A DNA stretch of 64,000 nt from an uncultured Verrucomicrobia subdivision 3 bacterium (GCA_903847285.1 CAINDH010000128.1:1-64000), one strand, 5' to 3'. Shown: positions 9,854-19,421, counted from the first letter of the stretch. Numbers and translations: made by a program. The notes: a model not told the origin generated them from the sequence alone.

Positions 9854-9888
9854 ACCCGGCTTGCAAGTGCAGGCCGGGTATTTTGTTT
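9854..9888 (+). terminator. Rho-independent terminator after the PATR protein gene
   Basis: An 11-bp stem (ACCCGGCTTGC / GCAGGCCGGGT, one G-U pair) closes a 4-nt AAGT loop and is followed by ATTTTGTTT. It lies 30 bp after the stop codon. Confidence 0.85.
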
Positions 9889-10031
9889 ACGAACCGGTTC
9901 TTATCGAAGAAGGGATTGGGAATTGAAGGGTCGCCATAACTGGCGATACCCGCAGCCTCGAAACGGTGTATATTTCAGCCGACGCCCGAATAGTTAAAAA
10001 AGATAGCAGCCACCTTTTAAATTTAAATCTC

Positions 10032-10871
10032 ATGATCAGAACAAATTTAACCAGATCAAAATTATCTCAAAGCGGGTTCACTTTGATTGAGCTTTTGGTC
10101 GTCATTGCGATCATTGCGATTTTAGCCGCGATGCTTTTACCCGCACTTGCAAGCGCCAAGGAGCGTGCCAAGCGAATCCATTGCACCAACAGTCACCGCC
10201 AGTTGTTTCTGGGTTGCACCATCTACGCGACTGACAACGGTGACAAGCTGCCGCCTTGGGGCAACAACTCTATCAACGGCCGCACGGAAAACGTCATCGA
10301 TCTTTCCAACTATATTCGCTGGGTGATTTTTGGTGGGCCGGTTGGAGGCGGGAAAATTGCGCAGGATGAGGGGAAAATAAACGCCCAGGGTGCACATTCG
10401 GAAAACCTTGGCTATCTTTACACTGCCAAGCTGGCGGGTGATGGCCGGATTTTTTTTGACCCAAGCTATTCAGATACTTCACCGCTTTCAATCAACCCAT
10501 ATTCTTCGGCGGGTAATTTAAGTTATGGAAGCGTCAATGGTTCTGGTGGTGTGCGTTGTAGCTACACTTACAATCCAGTAGTGAATACCAATGCCGCTAC
10601 CGGCACGCGGCTCTATACCAAATCTGGCCAGATCAAGCAGCGCTCACCGTTTATCATCGATTATTTTGATACTCAGATGACCAGCCCAGATTACTTTGCA
10701 CATTTTCGCGCCAAGGGCTGGAATATTTCATACACGGATGGCTCTGCATTTTTTGCAAAAGCCCCTCCATCGGTTTTCGCAGAAATTTTGAAAGGTGGCG
10801 GTGCTACGCCCGCCATAACCATCACCTCACTTACTCAGTATTATTTACCAGCCATCACTGGTGGCCAATAA
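10032..10871 (+). CDS. Prepilin-type N-methylation domain protein (type II secretion pseudopilin-like)
   Basis: The ATG at 10032 gives a 279-residue protein with a type III prepilin leader: a short basic segment, then [17 protein letters not shown], with cleavage expected before Phe and the Glu at +5. A long hydrophobic helix follows and leads into [20 protein letters not shown]. Near the C-terminus [18 protein letters not shown] is a variant of the H-X9-DG motif typical of the expanded Verrucomicrobia/Planctomycetes pseudopilin family. It is expected to be processed by a prepilin peptidase and sit in the inner membrane or a pseudopilus-like fibre. No secretion ATPase or secretin genes are nearby. 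It is single-gene, ending at a terminator. Confidence 0.9.
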   Translation: MIRTNLTRSKLSQSGFTLIELLVVIAIIAILAAMLLPALASAKERAKRIHCTNSHRQLFLGCTIYATDNGDKLPPWGNNSINGRTENVIDLSNYIRWVIFGGPVGGGKIAQDEGKINAQGAHSENLGYLYTAKLAGDGRIFFDPSYSDTSPLSINPYSSAGNLSYGSVNGSGGVRCSYTYNPVVNTNAATGTRLYTKSGQIKQRSPFIIDYFDTQMTSPDYFAHFRAKGWNISYTDGSAFFAKAPPSVFAEILKGGGATPAITITSLTQYYLPAITGGQ

Positions 10872-10918
10872 GTCGTTTTGGCCATAAATAATTAATAATT
10901 AGTTTTTCCCAGCCACCC

Positions 10919-10958
10919 AAAACCTCGCCTGTGCAAGCAGGCGGGGTTTTTCTTTTTT
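10919..10958 (+). terminator. Rho-independent terminator after the prepilin-like gene
   Basis: A 13-bp stem (AAAACCTCGCCTG / CAGGCGGGGTTTT, one G-U pair) with a 6-nt loop runs into a T-rich tail (TTTTTCTTTTTT). Confidence 0.88.
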
Positions 10959-11004
10959 CAAAATGTTTGTAATTGAGAGCGGAAGCGAGTTTTTCGACGT
11001 CAGC

Positions 11005-11028
11005 TTTATCCGTGTCTATCTACACTCG
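11005..11028. repeat. Short interspersed-repeat fragment
   Basis: TTTATCCGTGTCTATCTAC matches the ATCCGTGTCTATC phrase of the tract at 2957-3117. It sits between two convergent terminators in otherwise featureless intergenic DNA. Confidence 0.35.
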
Positions 11029-11085
11029 AATCCCAGCTTCAAGACTCCTTGCACAGTCAGTCGAAATGATGCGTCTGCATCGGGG

Positions 11086-11118
11086 CAAAAAAAAGCCGGA
11101 GCTGGACGCTCCGGCTTT
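11086..11118 (-). terminator. Rho-independent terminator of rpsT
   Basis: On the minus strand an 8-bp stem GCCGGAGC / GCTCCGGC with a 5-nt loop is followed by eight T residues. It lies 18 bp beyond the rpsT stop codon. Confidence 0.88.
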
Positions 11119-11136
11119 GATTTTGAAATCAAAAAA

Positions 11137-11415
11137 TTATTTCTTTGCGGCCACCGGTTTGGCGGCCAAGGCCAAGGCCAAACGGGATTTCTTGCGGTTG
11201 GCGGTCGGGCGTTTGACAACGCCAGTCTTCACGGCTTTGTCGTAGGCTGAATGCACGCCGGGCAGCAGCTTGACGGCTTCGTCTTTTTTACCAGCAGCTA
11301 CGACGGCGCGGAATTCTTTTTCCACGCGGCGGAGGTTGGAGGTGATGCTGCGGTTGTGCTGCTGCTTGCGAGCGCTGTTGCGCATCCGGCGTTCGGCTGA
11401 CTTCGTGTTCGGCAT
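11137..11415 (-). CDS. rpsT: 30S ribosomal protein S20
   Basis: The 92-residue basic protein begins MPNTKSAERRMRNSARKQQHN, matching the S20 N-terminus that binds 16S rRNA, and continues with helices containing VVAAGKKDEAVKLLPGVHSAYDKAVKTGVV. Length and composition fit the family; the tail is Ala/Lys-rich. It is a single gene with its own terminator, as is common for rpsT. The ~225 bp between its start and the next, divergent gene should hold both promoters, but I see no confident -35/-10 pair. Confidence 0.96.
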   Translation of the reverse strand: MPNTKSAERRMRNSARKQQHNRSITSNLRRVEKEFRAVVAAGKKDEAVKLLPGVHSAYDKAVKTGVVKRPTANRKKSRLALALAAKPVAAKK

Positions 11416-11642
11416 AAATTATTTCGTTGCTTAAAAGGCCGCAAACTCTAGCCAACATGCGCTGAAAGTCAACGTCTAAAAACTTTTGAATTTGTCCTGA
11501 TTTAGAGCGTAATGCTGGGTTTGGATTCGCGGGAAGGATTGGAAATGTCGTCGGTTCTTTACATTATCCGTGCGGGCTGTTCATTTATGCTGTCTGGAAC
11601 CAAGCGGCTTGAAAGCTGCTGGTTCTACAGAGCTTTTTCAGA

Positions 11643-14600
11643 ATGAGTCAAATTCTCCGCATATTGCACTTGGAGGACAACCCGGCAGACGCGCTGCTGG
11701 TGCGCGATCTTTTGGAGCATGACGGGCTGGCGGTGGATATCTGCCACGTCAGCTTGCGCGATGAGTTTTTGCAAGTGTTGCCGACGGTGAAGTGGGATGT
11801 GTTTATCTCGGACTACAAGCTGCCAGATTTCACTGGGTTGGATGCGCTCAAGATTGTCCGCGAAAAATATCCGCTGCTGCCGTTCATCCTCGTGTCTGGC
11901 ACGATTGGCGAACTGGCGGCGATTGAAAGTCTCAAGTCTGGCGCGACGGACTACGTGCTCAAGCAAAACCGCGAACGGTTGCCTTCCGCTGTGCGGCGCG
12001 CGGTGGCAGAGGCGACGGAGCGGGCGTTGCGGTATGAGACACAAGAGGAGCTCAAGCGGAGTGAAAAACAATACCGCCTGCTGTTCCAGGGCAATCCGCA
12101 TCCGATGTGGGTCTTTGATCTGGAGACACAAAAAATTCTGGAGGTGAATGAGGCGGCGGTGCAGCACTACGGTTATTCGCGGGATGAATTTCTAGAAATG
12201 AGCCTCGCGGATTTACGCACGACTGACCAGTCGGGCTTGCCGCATCATGACGGAAATGCCAGCGGCCTCGTCTGGCGGCATCGCCGCAAGGATGGCATGA
12301 CGATGGACATGGAGGTGGTCTGGTCCGCACTGGCTTTCCACGGAAAATTGGCAGCACTCACGATGGCCACGGATGTGACGGTGCGCCGCCGCGCCGCGCA
12401 GCACAACGCGCTGTTTGGAAAGTTAAGCCACCAGTTGAGTGCGGCGACGACGTCGTCCGAGGCGGCGATGTTCATCTGTGAGGCGGCGGATGAATTGTTT
12501 CGATGGGATGACTTTGCGCTGGATTTGTATTCCGAGGAAAAAGACGAGGTGGTTTCACTGTTATCTATCACGACGGTGGACGGCAAGCGCGTAGAAATTC
12601 CGGCCTCGCCCCAACCGCAGCACGCGAATGCCATCGTGCGCCGTGTCATTTCGCGTGGTGCAGAATTGATTTCTGCGCGGGAGACCGGGGAGAAATCCGG
12701 GACGACAATGATTGCGCCTATTCGCAAAGGTATGCGGGTCATCGGCGTGCTGTTTGTGCAGGGGCGGCGCTCGCATAGTTATTCTGAAAAAGATCTGACG
12801 ACGCTGCAAACTCTGGCCGATCAGTGCGGCGGCGCTATGGAGCGCGTGCGTGCAGAAGACGAATTACGCCAGAGCCAACGTCGCTTTCACGATCTGTTTG
12901 AGAACTCGCCCGACGCCGTTTTTGTCGAGGACTTGCACGGTAATGTTTTGGATGTCAACGCCGCTGCGTGCGCCTTGCACGGTTATTCGCGTGCGGGGCT
13001 GCTCGGTAAAAATGCCATTGATGAACTCGTGCCACCCGCACGCCGAGACGGTGCGCGCGAAAATTTGGTTAAAATTGCGGCCGGCGAAGTGAAGTGGTTT
13101 GAGAGCGAAAGCATCACCGCCAACGGTCGCGTGGTGCCGGTGGAGGGGCGCGTGGTCCGCGTGGAATTTGAGGGGCAACCGGCATTGCTCTTTCACGTCC
13201 GCGATGTCAGTGAACGGCACGCAGCAGAGCTGGCGCGGCGTAGTTCCGAGGCGTTGTTCCGTTCGGTCTGGGAAAATTCCGCCGATGGTATGAGGCTTAC
13301 GGATGAAGCGGGGAATATCGTAGCAGTGAACAGTGCGTATGGTCGGCTGGTCGGCATGACGCAAAATCAGCTCGAAGGCAAACCGCTTACCGTGGTGCAT
13401 GCTTTGAGCACAGATACGTCCGCCATGCTGCACGCCCATCGTTTGAATTTCCGCTCTGGCTACGTTGAGCAGAAGAGCGAGAAACAATTCACCCTCCACG
13501 ATGACCGTCAGGTAGTTTATGAAATCAGCGATTCCTACGTTGAGTCCGGCGGCAAGCCGCGCCTGCTGTTGAGTCTGTTCCGCGACGTCACGTTGCAAAA
13601 ACGTCTGGAAGAGCAACTCCGCCAATCACAAAAAATGGAAGCTATCGGCCAGCTTGCTGGCGGCGTGGCGCATGATTTCAATAACATCCTCACCATCATC
13701 CTTGGTCACGCGTCGTTGCTGACAATGACTCCGCTTGAGCCACGGGCGCTCGCTTCCGCCAACCAAATCAAGCAGGCCTCCGAACGAGCTGCCGGCCTCA
13801 CGCGCCAGTTACTTGCGTTTGGCCGCAAACAAATCGTCAATCCGCGCCCGCTTGACCTTAACCGCGTCGTTGGCGGCATGACGCAAATGCTAGGACGACT
13901 GCTTGGTGAGGACATTTCCTTGCAGCTAAATTTTAGCAACGAGCCCGCGATCATCGATGCCGATCCGACGATGATGGAACAGATTTTATTGAACCTCTCG
14001 GTGAATTCGCGCGATGCCATGCCCCGGGGAGGACGTCTAGCGATTCGCATCTCCATGCGCGAAGTGGACACCGCACACATCCGCAAATCCATCGAAGCCT
14101 CGCCCGGCCGATATTTTTGCTTGAGCCACACCGACACCGGCGATGGTATTCCGCCGGAAAATTTGCAACGCATCTTCGAGCCGTTTTTTACCACCAAGGA
14201 ACTCGGCAAAGGCACCGGCCTAGGCCTTGCCACGGTCTATGGCATCGTCAAGCAGCACAAAGGTTGGATCGAAATCGAAAGTGAAATGGGCAAGGGCACC
14301 ACGTTCCACATTTTTCTTCCCGCCAGCGCGGTTACCGCCTTGGATGTGGATGCCGCCGTCGAGACTCAGTTTCGCACCCTTGGCGGCACCGAGACTGTGC
14401 TTGTCGTCGAGGATGAACGTGACCTTCGCGAGATTATCACCCGCACCCTGAATCGCCACGGCTACCGCGTTTTTCAAGCCGTAGATGGCAATAACGCCTT
14501 GCAAATCTGGAACGATTACAAACACGACATCCAGCTCCTGTTTACCGATGTCATCATGCCCGGCGGCATGAACGGCCGCGAACTTGCCGACAAGCTGTTA

Positions 14601-14765
14601 ATCGAGAAGCCAAAGCTAAAGGTAATTTTCTCCACCGGTTACGGCGCCGATGCGCTTGGAAAAAACTTCAAGCTCGATCCCGAGTTGAATTATTTGCAAA
14701 AGCCCTACCTCCCGCACGCCCTCGCCCGACTCGTCCGCAAGAGTCTCGATGCCAAATCAAATTGA
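11643..14765 (+). CDS. Hybrid sensor histidine kinase: REC-PAS-GAF-PAS-PAS-HisKA-HATPase-REC
   Basis: The 1040-residue protein has no membrane segment. An N-terminal receiver (residues ~1-125; HLEDN, phosphoacceptor in [10 protein letters not shown], Lys in VLKQN) precedes PAS domains at ~140-245, ~415-520 and ~535-650. A GAF-like segment lies at ~270-400. The HisKA H-box is [17 protein letters not shown], the HATPase shows [16 protein letters not shown] and [13 protein letters not shown], and a second receiver ends the protein ([17 protein letters not shown]). Receivers at both ends suggest a phosphorelay integrator with input from another kinase. No dedicated output regulator is adjacent; the following rpe gene is unrelated in function. 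Confidence 0.93.
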   Translation: MSQILRILHLEDNPADALLVRDLLEHDGLAVDICHVSLRDEFLQVLPTVKWDVFISDYKLPDFTGLDALKIVREKYPLLPFILVSGTIGELAAIESLKSGATDYVLKQNRERLPSAVRRAVAEATERALRYETQEELKRSEKQYRLLFQGNPHPMWVFDLETQKILEVNEAAVQHYGYSRDEFLEMSLADLRTTDQSGLPHHDGNASGLVWRHRRKDGMTMDMEVVWSALAFHGKLAALTMATDVTVRRRAAQHNALFGKLSHQLSAATTSSEAAMFICEAADELFRWDDFALDLYSEEKDEVVSLLSITTVDGKRVEIPASPQPQHANAIVRRVISRGAELISARETGEKSGTTMIAPIRKGMRVIGVLFVQGRRSHSYSEKDLTTLQTLADQCGGAMERVRAEDELRQSQRRFHDLFENSPDAVFVEDLHGNVLDVNAAACALHGYSRAGLLGKNAIDELVPPARRDGARENLVKIAAGEVKWFESESITANGRVVPVEGRVVRVEFEGQPALLFHVRDVSERHAAELARRSSEALFRSVWENSADGMRLTDEAGNIVAVNSAYGRLVGMTQNQLEGKPLTVVHALSTDTSAMLHAHRLNFRSGYVEQKSEKQFTLHDDRQVVYEISDSYVESGGKPRLLLSLFRDVTLQKRLEEQLRQSQKMEAIGQLAGGVAHDFNNILTIILGHASLLTMTPLEPRALASANQIKQASERAAGLTRQLLAFGRKQIVNPRPLDLNRVVGGMTQMLGRLLGEDISLQLNFSNEPAIIDADPTMMEQILLNLSVNSRDAMPRGGRLAIRISMREVDTAHIRKSIEASPGRYFCLSHTDTGDGIPPENLQRIFEPFFTTKELGKGTGLGLATVYGIVKQHKGWIEIESEMGKGTTFHIFLPASAVTALDVDAAVETQFRTLGGTETVLVVEDERDLREIITRTLNRHGYRVFQAVDGNNALQIWNDYKHDIQLLFTDVIMPGGMNGRELADKLLIEKPKLKVIFSTGYGADALGKNFKLDPELNYLQKPYLPHALARLVRKSLDAKSN

Positions 14766-14830
14766 GCCAGTTTCGTCGGCGTTTGATTTTCCATTTCCAT
14801 TTTCCATCCTCCATCCTCTATCCTCGCGCC

Positions 14831-15532
14831 ATGATAATTGCGCCGTCACTTCTGGCCGCCGACTTCACCCGTCTGGGACAGCAAGTCGAGCGCGCTGAAA
14901 CAGCCGGGGCCGACTGGCTGCACCTCGACATCATGGACGGCCAATTCGTCCCCAATATTTCCTTCGGACCCGACGTCGTCGCCGCTGTCCGTCAGCACGC
15001 CAAAAAGCTTTTCTTCGACGTGCACCTCATGTGCGGCAAGCCGGAAATTTTATTGGAGCCGTTTGTCAAAGCTGGCGCCGATCAAATCATTGTCCACGTT
15101 GAACTTGGTGATCGCGTCGCGCCGCTGCTATGGAAAATCCGTTCACTCGGAAAAAAAGTCGGCCTCGCCATCAACCCGCCCACCGCCATCAGCGCCGTTC
15201 AGCCCTATCTCGACAAGATTGATCTGCTCCTGGTGATGACCGTCAACCCTGGCTTCGGCGGGCAAAGCTTTATCCACGAATGTCTCCCTAAAATCCAGCA
15301 AGCCGACGCGTGGCGGCGTGAGCGTAAATTAAATTACCGCCTCGAAGTGGACGGCGGCATCAACAACCAGACTGTGGCCGAATGTGCCCGCGCCGGGGCG
15401 GACACCTTCGTTGCCGGAACCGCTTTGTTCCGCCAGCACAACATGGCCGCCGCTATCAAAAAAATGCGAAAGATCGCCTACGACAACGATCCCGCACTGG
15501 CGGATTTAAAAGTTCCCGCGCTTCCGCTATGA
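14831..15532 (+). CDS. rpe: Ribulose-phosphate 3-epimerase
   Basis: It interconverts D-ribulose 5-phosphate and D-xylulose 5-phosphate in the pentose phosphate pathway. The ATG at 14831 gives 233 residues starting MIIAPSLLAADF, the family N-terminus; a TTG frame from 14762 would translate a pyrimidine-rich leader and is rejected. Metal-binding and catalytic motifs are present: HLDIMDGQFVPN, VHLMC, VNPGFGGQSFI and the phosphate-binding EVDGGI. The stop overlaps the start of the phosphohexomutase gene (ATGA), so the two are translationally coupled. The 65 bp before the start are made of repeated CCATCCTC/CCATTTTCC phrases that look repeat-derived. Confidence 0.96.
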   Translation: MIIAPSLLAADFTRLGQQVERAETAGADWLHLDIMDGQFVPNISFGPDVVAAVRQHAKKLFFDVHLMCGKPEILLEPFVKAGADQIIVHVELGDRVAPLLWKIRSLGKKVGLAINPPTAISAVQPYLDKIDLLLVMTVNPGFGGQSFIHECLPKIQQADAWRRERKLNYRLEVDGGINNQTVAECARAGADTFVAGTALFRQHNMAAAIKKMRKIAYDNDPALADLKVPALPL

Positions 15533-16950
15533 GCAAAATCAAATTCGGCACGGACGGCTGGCGCGCGGTCATCGCCGAGGACTTCACGTTTGCCAACGTC
15601 GCACGTGTGGCGCAGGCCACGGCGGATTTTTGGAAGTCAGAAGTCAAAAGCCAGAAGCCAGAAATTTACCGGCGCGCACTGAAAGTCATTATCGGCTACG
15701 ACCGGCGTTTTTTATCCGACCATTTTGCCCGGGTCGCTGCCGAAGTTTTTGCGGCGAATGAATTTCAAGTCATCCTCTCACCGGAACCCGTGCCGACGCC
15801 GTGTGTGTCCTACGCGGTGAAAAATTTGGGCGCGGTCGGTGGCGTGATGATCACGGCCAGTCACAATCCGCCAATCTTTAACGGCTTCAAACTCAAATCC
15901 CATTTCGGCGGCAGCAGCGGGCCGGAGGATTGCAAGGCCGTGGAAAGCTTTTTGGATGCGAACACGCCAAGGCAAATCCAAAATCAAAAATCTAAGATTC
16001 AAAATCACGACTTTCGCCCGGCTCATTTCGCCGCGATCAAGCGGCTGGTGGATTTCAAACTCATCGCCAAATCAAAATTGCGCGTGGCGCATGACGCTTT
16101 ATTTGGTGTCGGCGCGGGTTGTTTTGAAACACTGTTAGCCAAGACAAGTTGTCAGGTCACGACGCTGAACGCGCGGCATGACATTCTGTTTGGTGGCATC
16201 TGCCCGGAGCCGTTGCCGAAAAATTATGTGCTCGGCGGCGCGCAGTTAAAAAAGAATCCGCATGACATTTGCCTCGTAACGGACGGCGATTCTGATCGCA
16301 TCGGCGCGATGGATGGGCGCGGCAATCCCATGACGAACCAGCAAGTCATCGCGTTGCTGCTGCATCATCTGGTGCGCAATCGCGGTGAGCGCGGCACGGT
16401 CACGAAGACTTACAACACCACGGCGATGGTGGACAAAATGTGCGCCGCGTGGAATCTGCCGCTCACGGAAGTCGGCATCGGCTTCCGCTTCATCGCTCCG
16501 GAACTGATGAAGCCCGGCGCGCTCTTCGGCGCGGAAGAAAGCGGCTCGGTCGGTTTCGTGAATCACATTCCCGAACGCGATGGCCTTGCCGCCGGCCTAT
16601 TTCTGCTGGAAATGCTGGCCATGGAACAAATCTCCGTCGGCAAAATCTGGGCGCAGCTGGAAAAAGAATTTGGTCCGCACCGCTACGGTCGTTACGACGC
16701 GCACTATCCGCTGGAGAAACGCGCGGAGTTGATGGAGTCGCTCAAGCGTAATCCCCCCCAAAAACTGCTGCGCTCGCCGCTGGCCGCAGTCGATGCACGC
16801 GACGGTGTGAAATTCGTGGCCAATGATTCAACGTGGCTGATGTTGCGCGGCTCCGGCACCGAGCCGGTGTTGCGGATTTACGCCGAGGCAAAGTCGGATG
16901 CGGATATGGAAAAACTTCTCAAGTTGGGCCGGTCGCTTTTGCGGGGCTGA
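15529..16950 (+). CDS. Alpha-D-phosphohexomutase (phosphoglucomutase/phosphomannomutase family)
   Basis: It should isomerise hexose 1- and 6-phosphates through a phosphoserine. The start at 15529 (ATGA overlap with rpe) gives 473 residues beginning MSKIKFGTDGWRAVIAEDF. The catalytic serine loop is TASHNPP, the metal loop DGDSDRIG, the sugar-binding loop GAEESGSVG and the phosphate-binding C-terminal loop SGTEPVLRIY. Two in-frame segments look foreign: residues ~36-45 (KSEVKSQKPE) and ~147-161 (RQIQNQKSKIQNHDF), both coded by AT-richer, repeat-like DNA. They fall where homologues have short surface loops, so the enzyme is probably still active. Whether it prefers glucose or mannose phosphate cannot be told. 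Confidence 0.93.
   Translation: MSKIKFGTDGWRAVIAEDFTFANVARVAQATADFWKSEVKSQKPEIYRRALKVIIGYDRRFLSDHFARVAAEVFAANEFQVILSPEPVPTPCVSYAVKNLGAVGGVMITASHNPPIFNGFKLKSHFGGSSGPEDCKAVESFLDANTPRQIQNQKSKIQNHDFRPAHFAAIKRLVDFKLIAKSKLRVAHDALFGVGAGCFETLLAKTSCQVTTLNARHDILFGGICPEPLPKNYVLGGAQLKKNPHDICLVTDGDSDRIGAMDGRGNPMTNQQVIALLLHHLVRNRGERGTVTKTYNTTAMVDKMCAAWNLPLTEVGIGFRFIAPELMKPGALFGAEESGSVGFVNHIPERDGLAAGLFLLEMLAMEQISVGKIWAQLEKEFGPHRYGRYDAHYPLEKRAELMESLKRNPPQKLLRSPLAAVDARDGVKFVANDSTWLMLRGSGTEPVLRIYAEAKSDADMEKLLKLGRSLLRG
15633..15662 (+). repeat. Repeat-like insert inside the phosphohexomutase gene (1)
   Basis: A run of GAAGTCAGAAGTC / AAAAGCCAGAAGCCAG is read in frame as KSEVKSQKP. Similar wording recurs inside the U32 peptidase gene near 53461. 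Confidence 0.5.
15968..16008 (+). repeat. Repeat-like insert inside the phosphohexomutase gene (2)
   Basis: Iterated CAAAATC/CCAAAATC/TCAAAAATC phrases are read in frame as IQNQKSKIQN. The composition is clearly AT-richer than the flanks. Confidence 0.5.
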
Positions 16951-16954
16951 AACT

Positions 16955-17698
16955 TCAAACAGTGGCCTGATTTTTCAACTCCAAAACTGCTTCCCGCAGT
17001 TGTCCGGCCACCTCTTTGCGGTCGTCTGTGGTGCGAAAAAACTTCCCAAAGCGCAGTGTGGCGCGGACTGATTTCTTTCCTAACAGGTTGATCAGGTGTG
17101 GGAAAAAAGTGTGGTTGCCCCAGTAACACACGTCTTGTCGTGCATCGCCGCCGGGCAATTCGTAATGAATGCACGCAGTAGCGATTGGATGTCCACCGCG
17201 CAGCGCTGGTTCCAGCAACGACGAGCGGAAGGGCAGAACATCAGAGCCATCCGAACTTGTGCCTTCTGGGAAAATCACAACCAAAATGCCCTGGTCGAGT
17301 GCGTCCTGAATTTCTTTGTTCACCGCGCCGACGTGTGAGCGACGTTCGCGTTCAATAAAAACAGTTCCGGCGAGCATTGCGAGCCAGCCAAATAACGGCC
17401 AGCGGCGGACGTCAGCCTTGGACACAAACACGGATGGAGTGTTGGCGCAGATGACGAGGATATCGAGGTAGCTCAAATGATTTGAGACGAGTAATCCACT
17501 GCGGGGAATTTCACCCTCGAGCACGGTGTTGCAGCCGAAAATTTTCAGGTGGCGGCGGCAACAGAGGTTCAACCAAACCGAACGGGCTTTTCGTTTGGAT
17601 TTGGCCGGAACGAAGGCGGTAGTGAAAACATAGTTGCCGACGTTGGCGGCAACTTGCAGCAGGAACCAGCCAAGTTTGCCGGCGGCGCGAAAGGTCAT
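16955..17698 (-). CDS. 1-acyl-glycerol-3-phosphate acyltransferase-like (PlsC/OlsA family)
   Basis: The 247-residue protein starts at 17698 (MTFRAAGKLGWF); a longer frame from 17797 would overlap the upstream gene. It carries the acyltransferase motif I NHLSYLD (H-x4-D), motif III FPEGTS and a hydrophobic N-terminus. PlsC-family enzymes acylate lyso-lipids at the inner membrane. The gene follows, 31 bp downstream, an OlsB-like N-acyltransferase, the arrangement of ornithine-lipid synthesis genes (OlsB makes lyso-ornithine lipid, OlsA adds the second acyl chain). A general phosphatidic-acid role remains possible. It ends 4 bp from the convergent phosphohexomutase gene. Confidence 0.88.
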   Translation of the reverse strand: MTFRAAGKLGWFLLQVAANVGNYVFTTAFVPAKSKRKARSVWLNLCCRRHLKIFGCNTVLEGEIPRSGLLVSNHLSYLDILVICANTPSVFVSKADVRRWPLFGWLAMLAGTVFIERERRSHVGAVNKEIQDALDQGILVVIFPEGTSSDGSDVLPFRSSLLEPALRGGHPIATACIHYELPGGDARQDVCYWGNHTFFPHLINLLGKKSVRATLRFGKFFRTTDDRKEVAGQLREAVLELKNQATV

Positions 17699-17729
17699 GC
17701 GCGGATTTGAGACGCGAAAGGCGCAGCGG

Positions 17730-18500
17730 TCAACCGAGAAATCGTTCCTTGGCCGCTGGCGGCATGGCTTCCAGATCGAGCAACGTAAGAAAATCAATCG
17801 TCTGAAACTGGCGGTCTAACGCGGGTGCGCCACAGATTTTTGCGCCGAGGGCGAGATACGCGCGGAGGAGCTTGGGAATTTTCACTGGTTCGTCCAACAG
17901 CCGGTCGAGCGGGCAATTAAATTGTGGCTGCGGGTGGGTTTGCCACGGCTGGTCGGCGAGATTATTTTTGCGGCAAAATTCCGTGTAGGCCGAAGCTCCC
18001 ACTGCCGCGTCCTGCGAGGTCAGTGAGCTGCAGCCGATAAGATAGCGTGCACCGCGCTCTTGCGCGTAGTCAGCGATGCCTTTCCAGAGCAAGCCCAACA
18101 CAATCAGGTTGCGATGCTGCTGGTGAACGCAGGCGCGCCCCAGTTCAACTAGCTCGCCGCGCAGCGATTCAAAGACGCTGAAATCAAATTCCTGCGCACA
18201 GTAGTAACCGAGGTTTTTTGCCGCCCGGTCGCCGGTTTGCAGCCGGTAAGTGCCAACGATTTGTTGTGTGGGTAGATGTTCGACGACGAGGTGGTCGCAA
18301 ACGGCATCAAACGGATCTTCATCAAAACCCGTGACGTAGGATTGTGCGAGGCCTTCGTTGAGTTCGAGGTTGAACACCTCAAAGCGTAAGGTTTGGGCCG
18401 CACGAATTTCAGCGGGCTGGACTGCGAGGCGCGCGGTGTAGTCCGTCGAGCCGCTGACAATCAGGCGAGCAGATTGAATGGTAGCGTTCACGAGATTCAT
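17730..18500 (-). CDS. GNAT-type N-acyltransferase (OlsB-like, ornithine/amino-lipid synthesis)
   Basis: The ATG at 18500 (MNLVNATIQSARL) yields 256 residues and avoids overlap with the preceding gene. The protein has the OlsB/hemolysin-like acyltransferase layout: RFEVFNLELNEG near residue 60, DHLVVEH, IVGTYRL, ELGRACVHQQHRN and GCSSL. OlsB transfers a 3-hydroxyacyl chain from ACP to the alpha-amino group of ornithine (or glutamine/lysine in relatives). The pairing with the PlsC-like gene supports amino-lipid synthesis, an inference. The gene lies 37 bp behind the zinc-finger/thioredoxin fusion gene and may be transcribed from the same ECF-type promoter (19393-19421), which would tie lipid remodelling to the stress response. 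Confidence 0.85.
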   Translation of the reverse strand: MNLVNATIQSARLIVSGSTDYTARLAVQPAEIRAAQTLRFEVFNLELNEGLAQSYVTGFDEDPFDAVCDHLVVEHLPTQQIVGTYRLQTGDRAAKNLGYYCAQEFDFSVFESLRGELVELGRACVHQQHRNLIVLGLLWKGIADYAQERGARYLIGCSSLTSQDAAVGASAYTEFCRKNNLADQPWQTHPQPQFNCPLDRLLDEPVKIPKLLRAYLALGAKICGAPALDRQFQTIDFLTLLDLEAMPPAAKERFLG

Positions 18501-18537
18501 GGTGTCAAAGGGATGTGACAACTTCGTGGCGGCGGTG

Positions 18538-19329
18538 TTAATTTTTGGTGGCGTGTGACAACTCTTCCAGCTTGGCGGAAAAAAGTTCGTAGGAATAGCG
18601 GTCCGCATTGCTTTTGCCTACATATCGAAAGACTTCTTGGCCACGACCATCCAATATAATAAGCGCCGGATAATGCACGACTTGGCCGTGAAATTTGTAG
18701 CCATCAGGAATTCCAAACGCATTCGCCAGCGTCGCATCCGGGTCGCGATAAATTGTCAGTTTGGACGCTTCGCCGCCGAGATCCGCCGTCCATTGTTTGA
18801 TCGCTGCCTCAGAATCCGGCTTAATGAAAACGTGAATCACCCGCGCATCGCCCGTCGCTTTTTCGGAATAGGTGCGCGTGTATTTCAAGCAGTAGGGACA
18901 TTCTGTTTTCAGCAGAAAGTGTAGCGCCACAAATTTTCCTTTGGCGGCTGAAATCTTAAACGTGTTGGTATCGGTGGCGCTTTGCAGGCTGAAATCAGCG
19001 GGAGCAGAAGCGGCGATTTGCGCCGATAGCGTAGCGGCGGCGATGAATAATTTAATCCGCAGCCGAGCCTCGCCTGAAAAAGTCTGCGTCATGGATTCGG
19101 CCACTTTGTCCGAATGCGTCTGCACGGCCTGTTGCACAAAAGTTACCTGCTGCGTATAGCGGCGGCACCACTTGCACAGCAGTAAATGTAGCCGCAGCCC
19201 GAATCGCTGGTGCCAAGGTAGTTCGCGGTCAAGCGAGGCGGAATGCAAACGCGTGGCGGTTTTGCAGTCTGGTGAAAGATTCGCCAGGACACCACCCAAG
19301 GCCTTAATAAACGTCGTCAGCTGATTCAT
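18538..19329 (-). CDS. Zinc-finger anti-sigma-like domain fused to membrane segment and thioredoxin-like domain
   Basis: The 263-residue protein joins three parts. Residues ~18-62 match a ZAS/zf-HC2 anti-sigma module: C-x-x-A-x-x-L-x-S...HLLLCKWCRRY, with the H-x3-C-x2-C zinc signature. Residues ~88-110 (LRIKLFIAAATLSAQIAASA) are a membrane segment. The remainder is a thioredoxin/peroxiredoxin-like fold with ECPYC and a cis-Pro region VVHYPALIILD. The N-terminal half resembles the neighbouring ZAS gene, suggesting duplication. It has its own ECF-type promoter, 63 bp upstream. The layout suggests a periplasmic redox domain tied to a cytoplasmic sigma-binding finger, but sigma binding is unproven; the finger could be vestigial. 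Confidence 0.82.
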   Translation of the reverse strand: MNQLTTFIKALGGVLANLSPDCKTATRLHSASLDRELPWHQRFGLRLHLLLCKWCRRYTQQVTFVQQAVQTHSDKVAESMTQTFSGEARLRIKLFIAAATLSAQIAASAPADFSLQSATDTNTFKISAAKGKFVALHFLLKTECPYCLKYTRTYSEKATGDARVIHVFIKPDSEAAIKQWTADLGGEASKLTIYRDPDATLANAFGIPDGYKFHGQVVHYPALIILDGRGQEVFRYVGKSNADRYSYELFSAKLEELSHATKN

Positions 19330-19392
19330 AGTGTTTTTTGGTTAGCCGCGCTGGCTGGATTAGTCAAGCAGCTGGGCCGATTCCATCCCCAG

Positions 19393-19421
19393 TTCGTCGG
19401 TTAAGAACGAGAATCCTTACA
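19393..19421 (-). promoter_or_regulatory. ECF-type promoter of the ZAS-thioredoxin/OlsB/PlsC genes
   Basis: On the minus strand TGTAAGG (19421-19415) is followed after exactly 15 bp by CGACGAA (19399-19393). The -35 box overlaps the stop codon of the ZAS gene. The start codon is 63 nt beyond the -10 box, the only long leader of the six sites. Confidence 0.82.

Noticed and set aside
10963..11250. Plus-strand frames of 90-95 codons
   Set aside because: They run through the rpsT terminator and antisense to rpsT, with no family resemblance.
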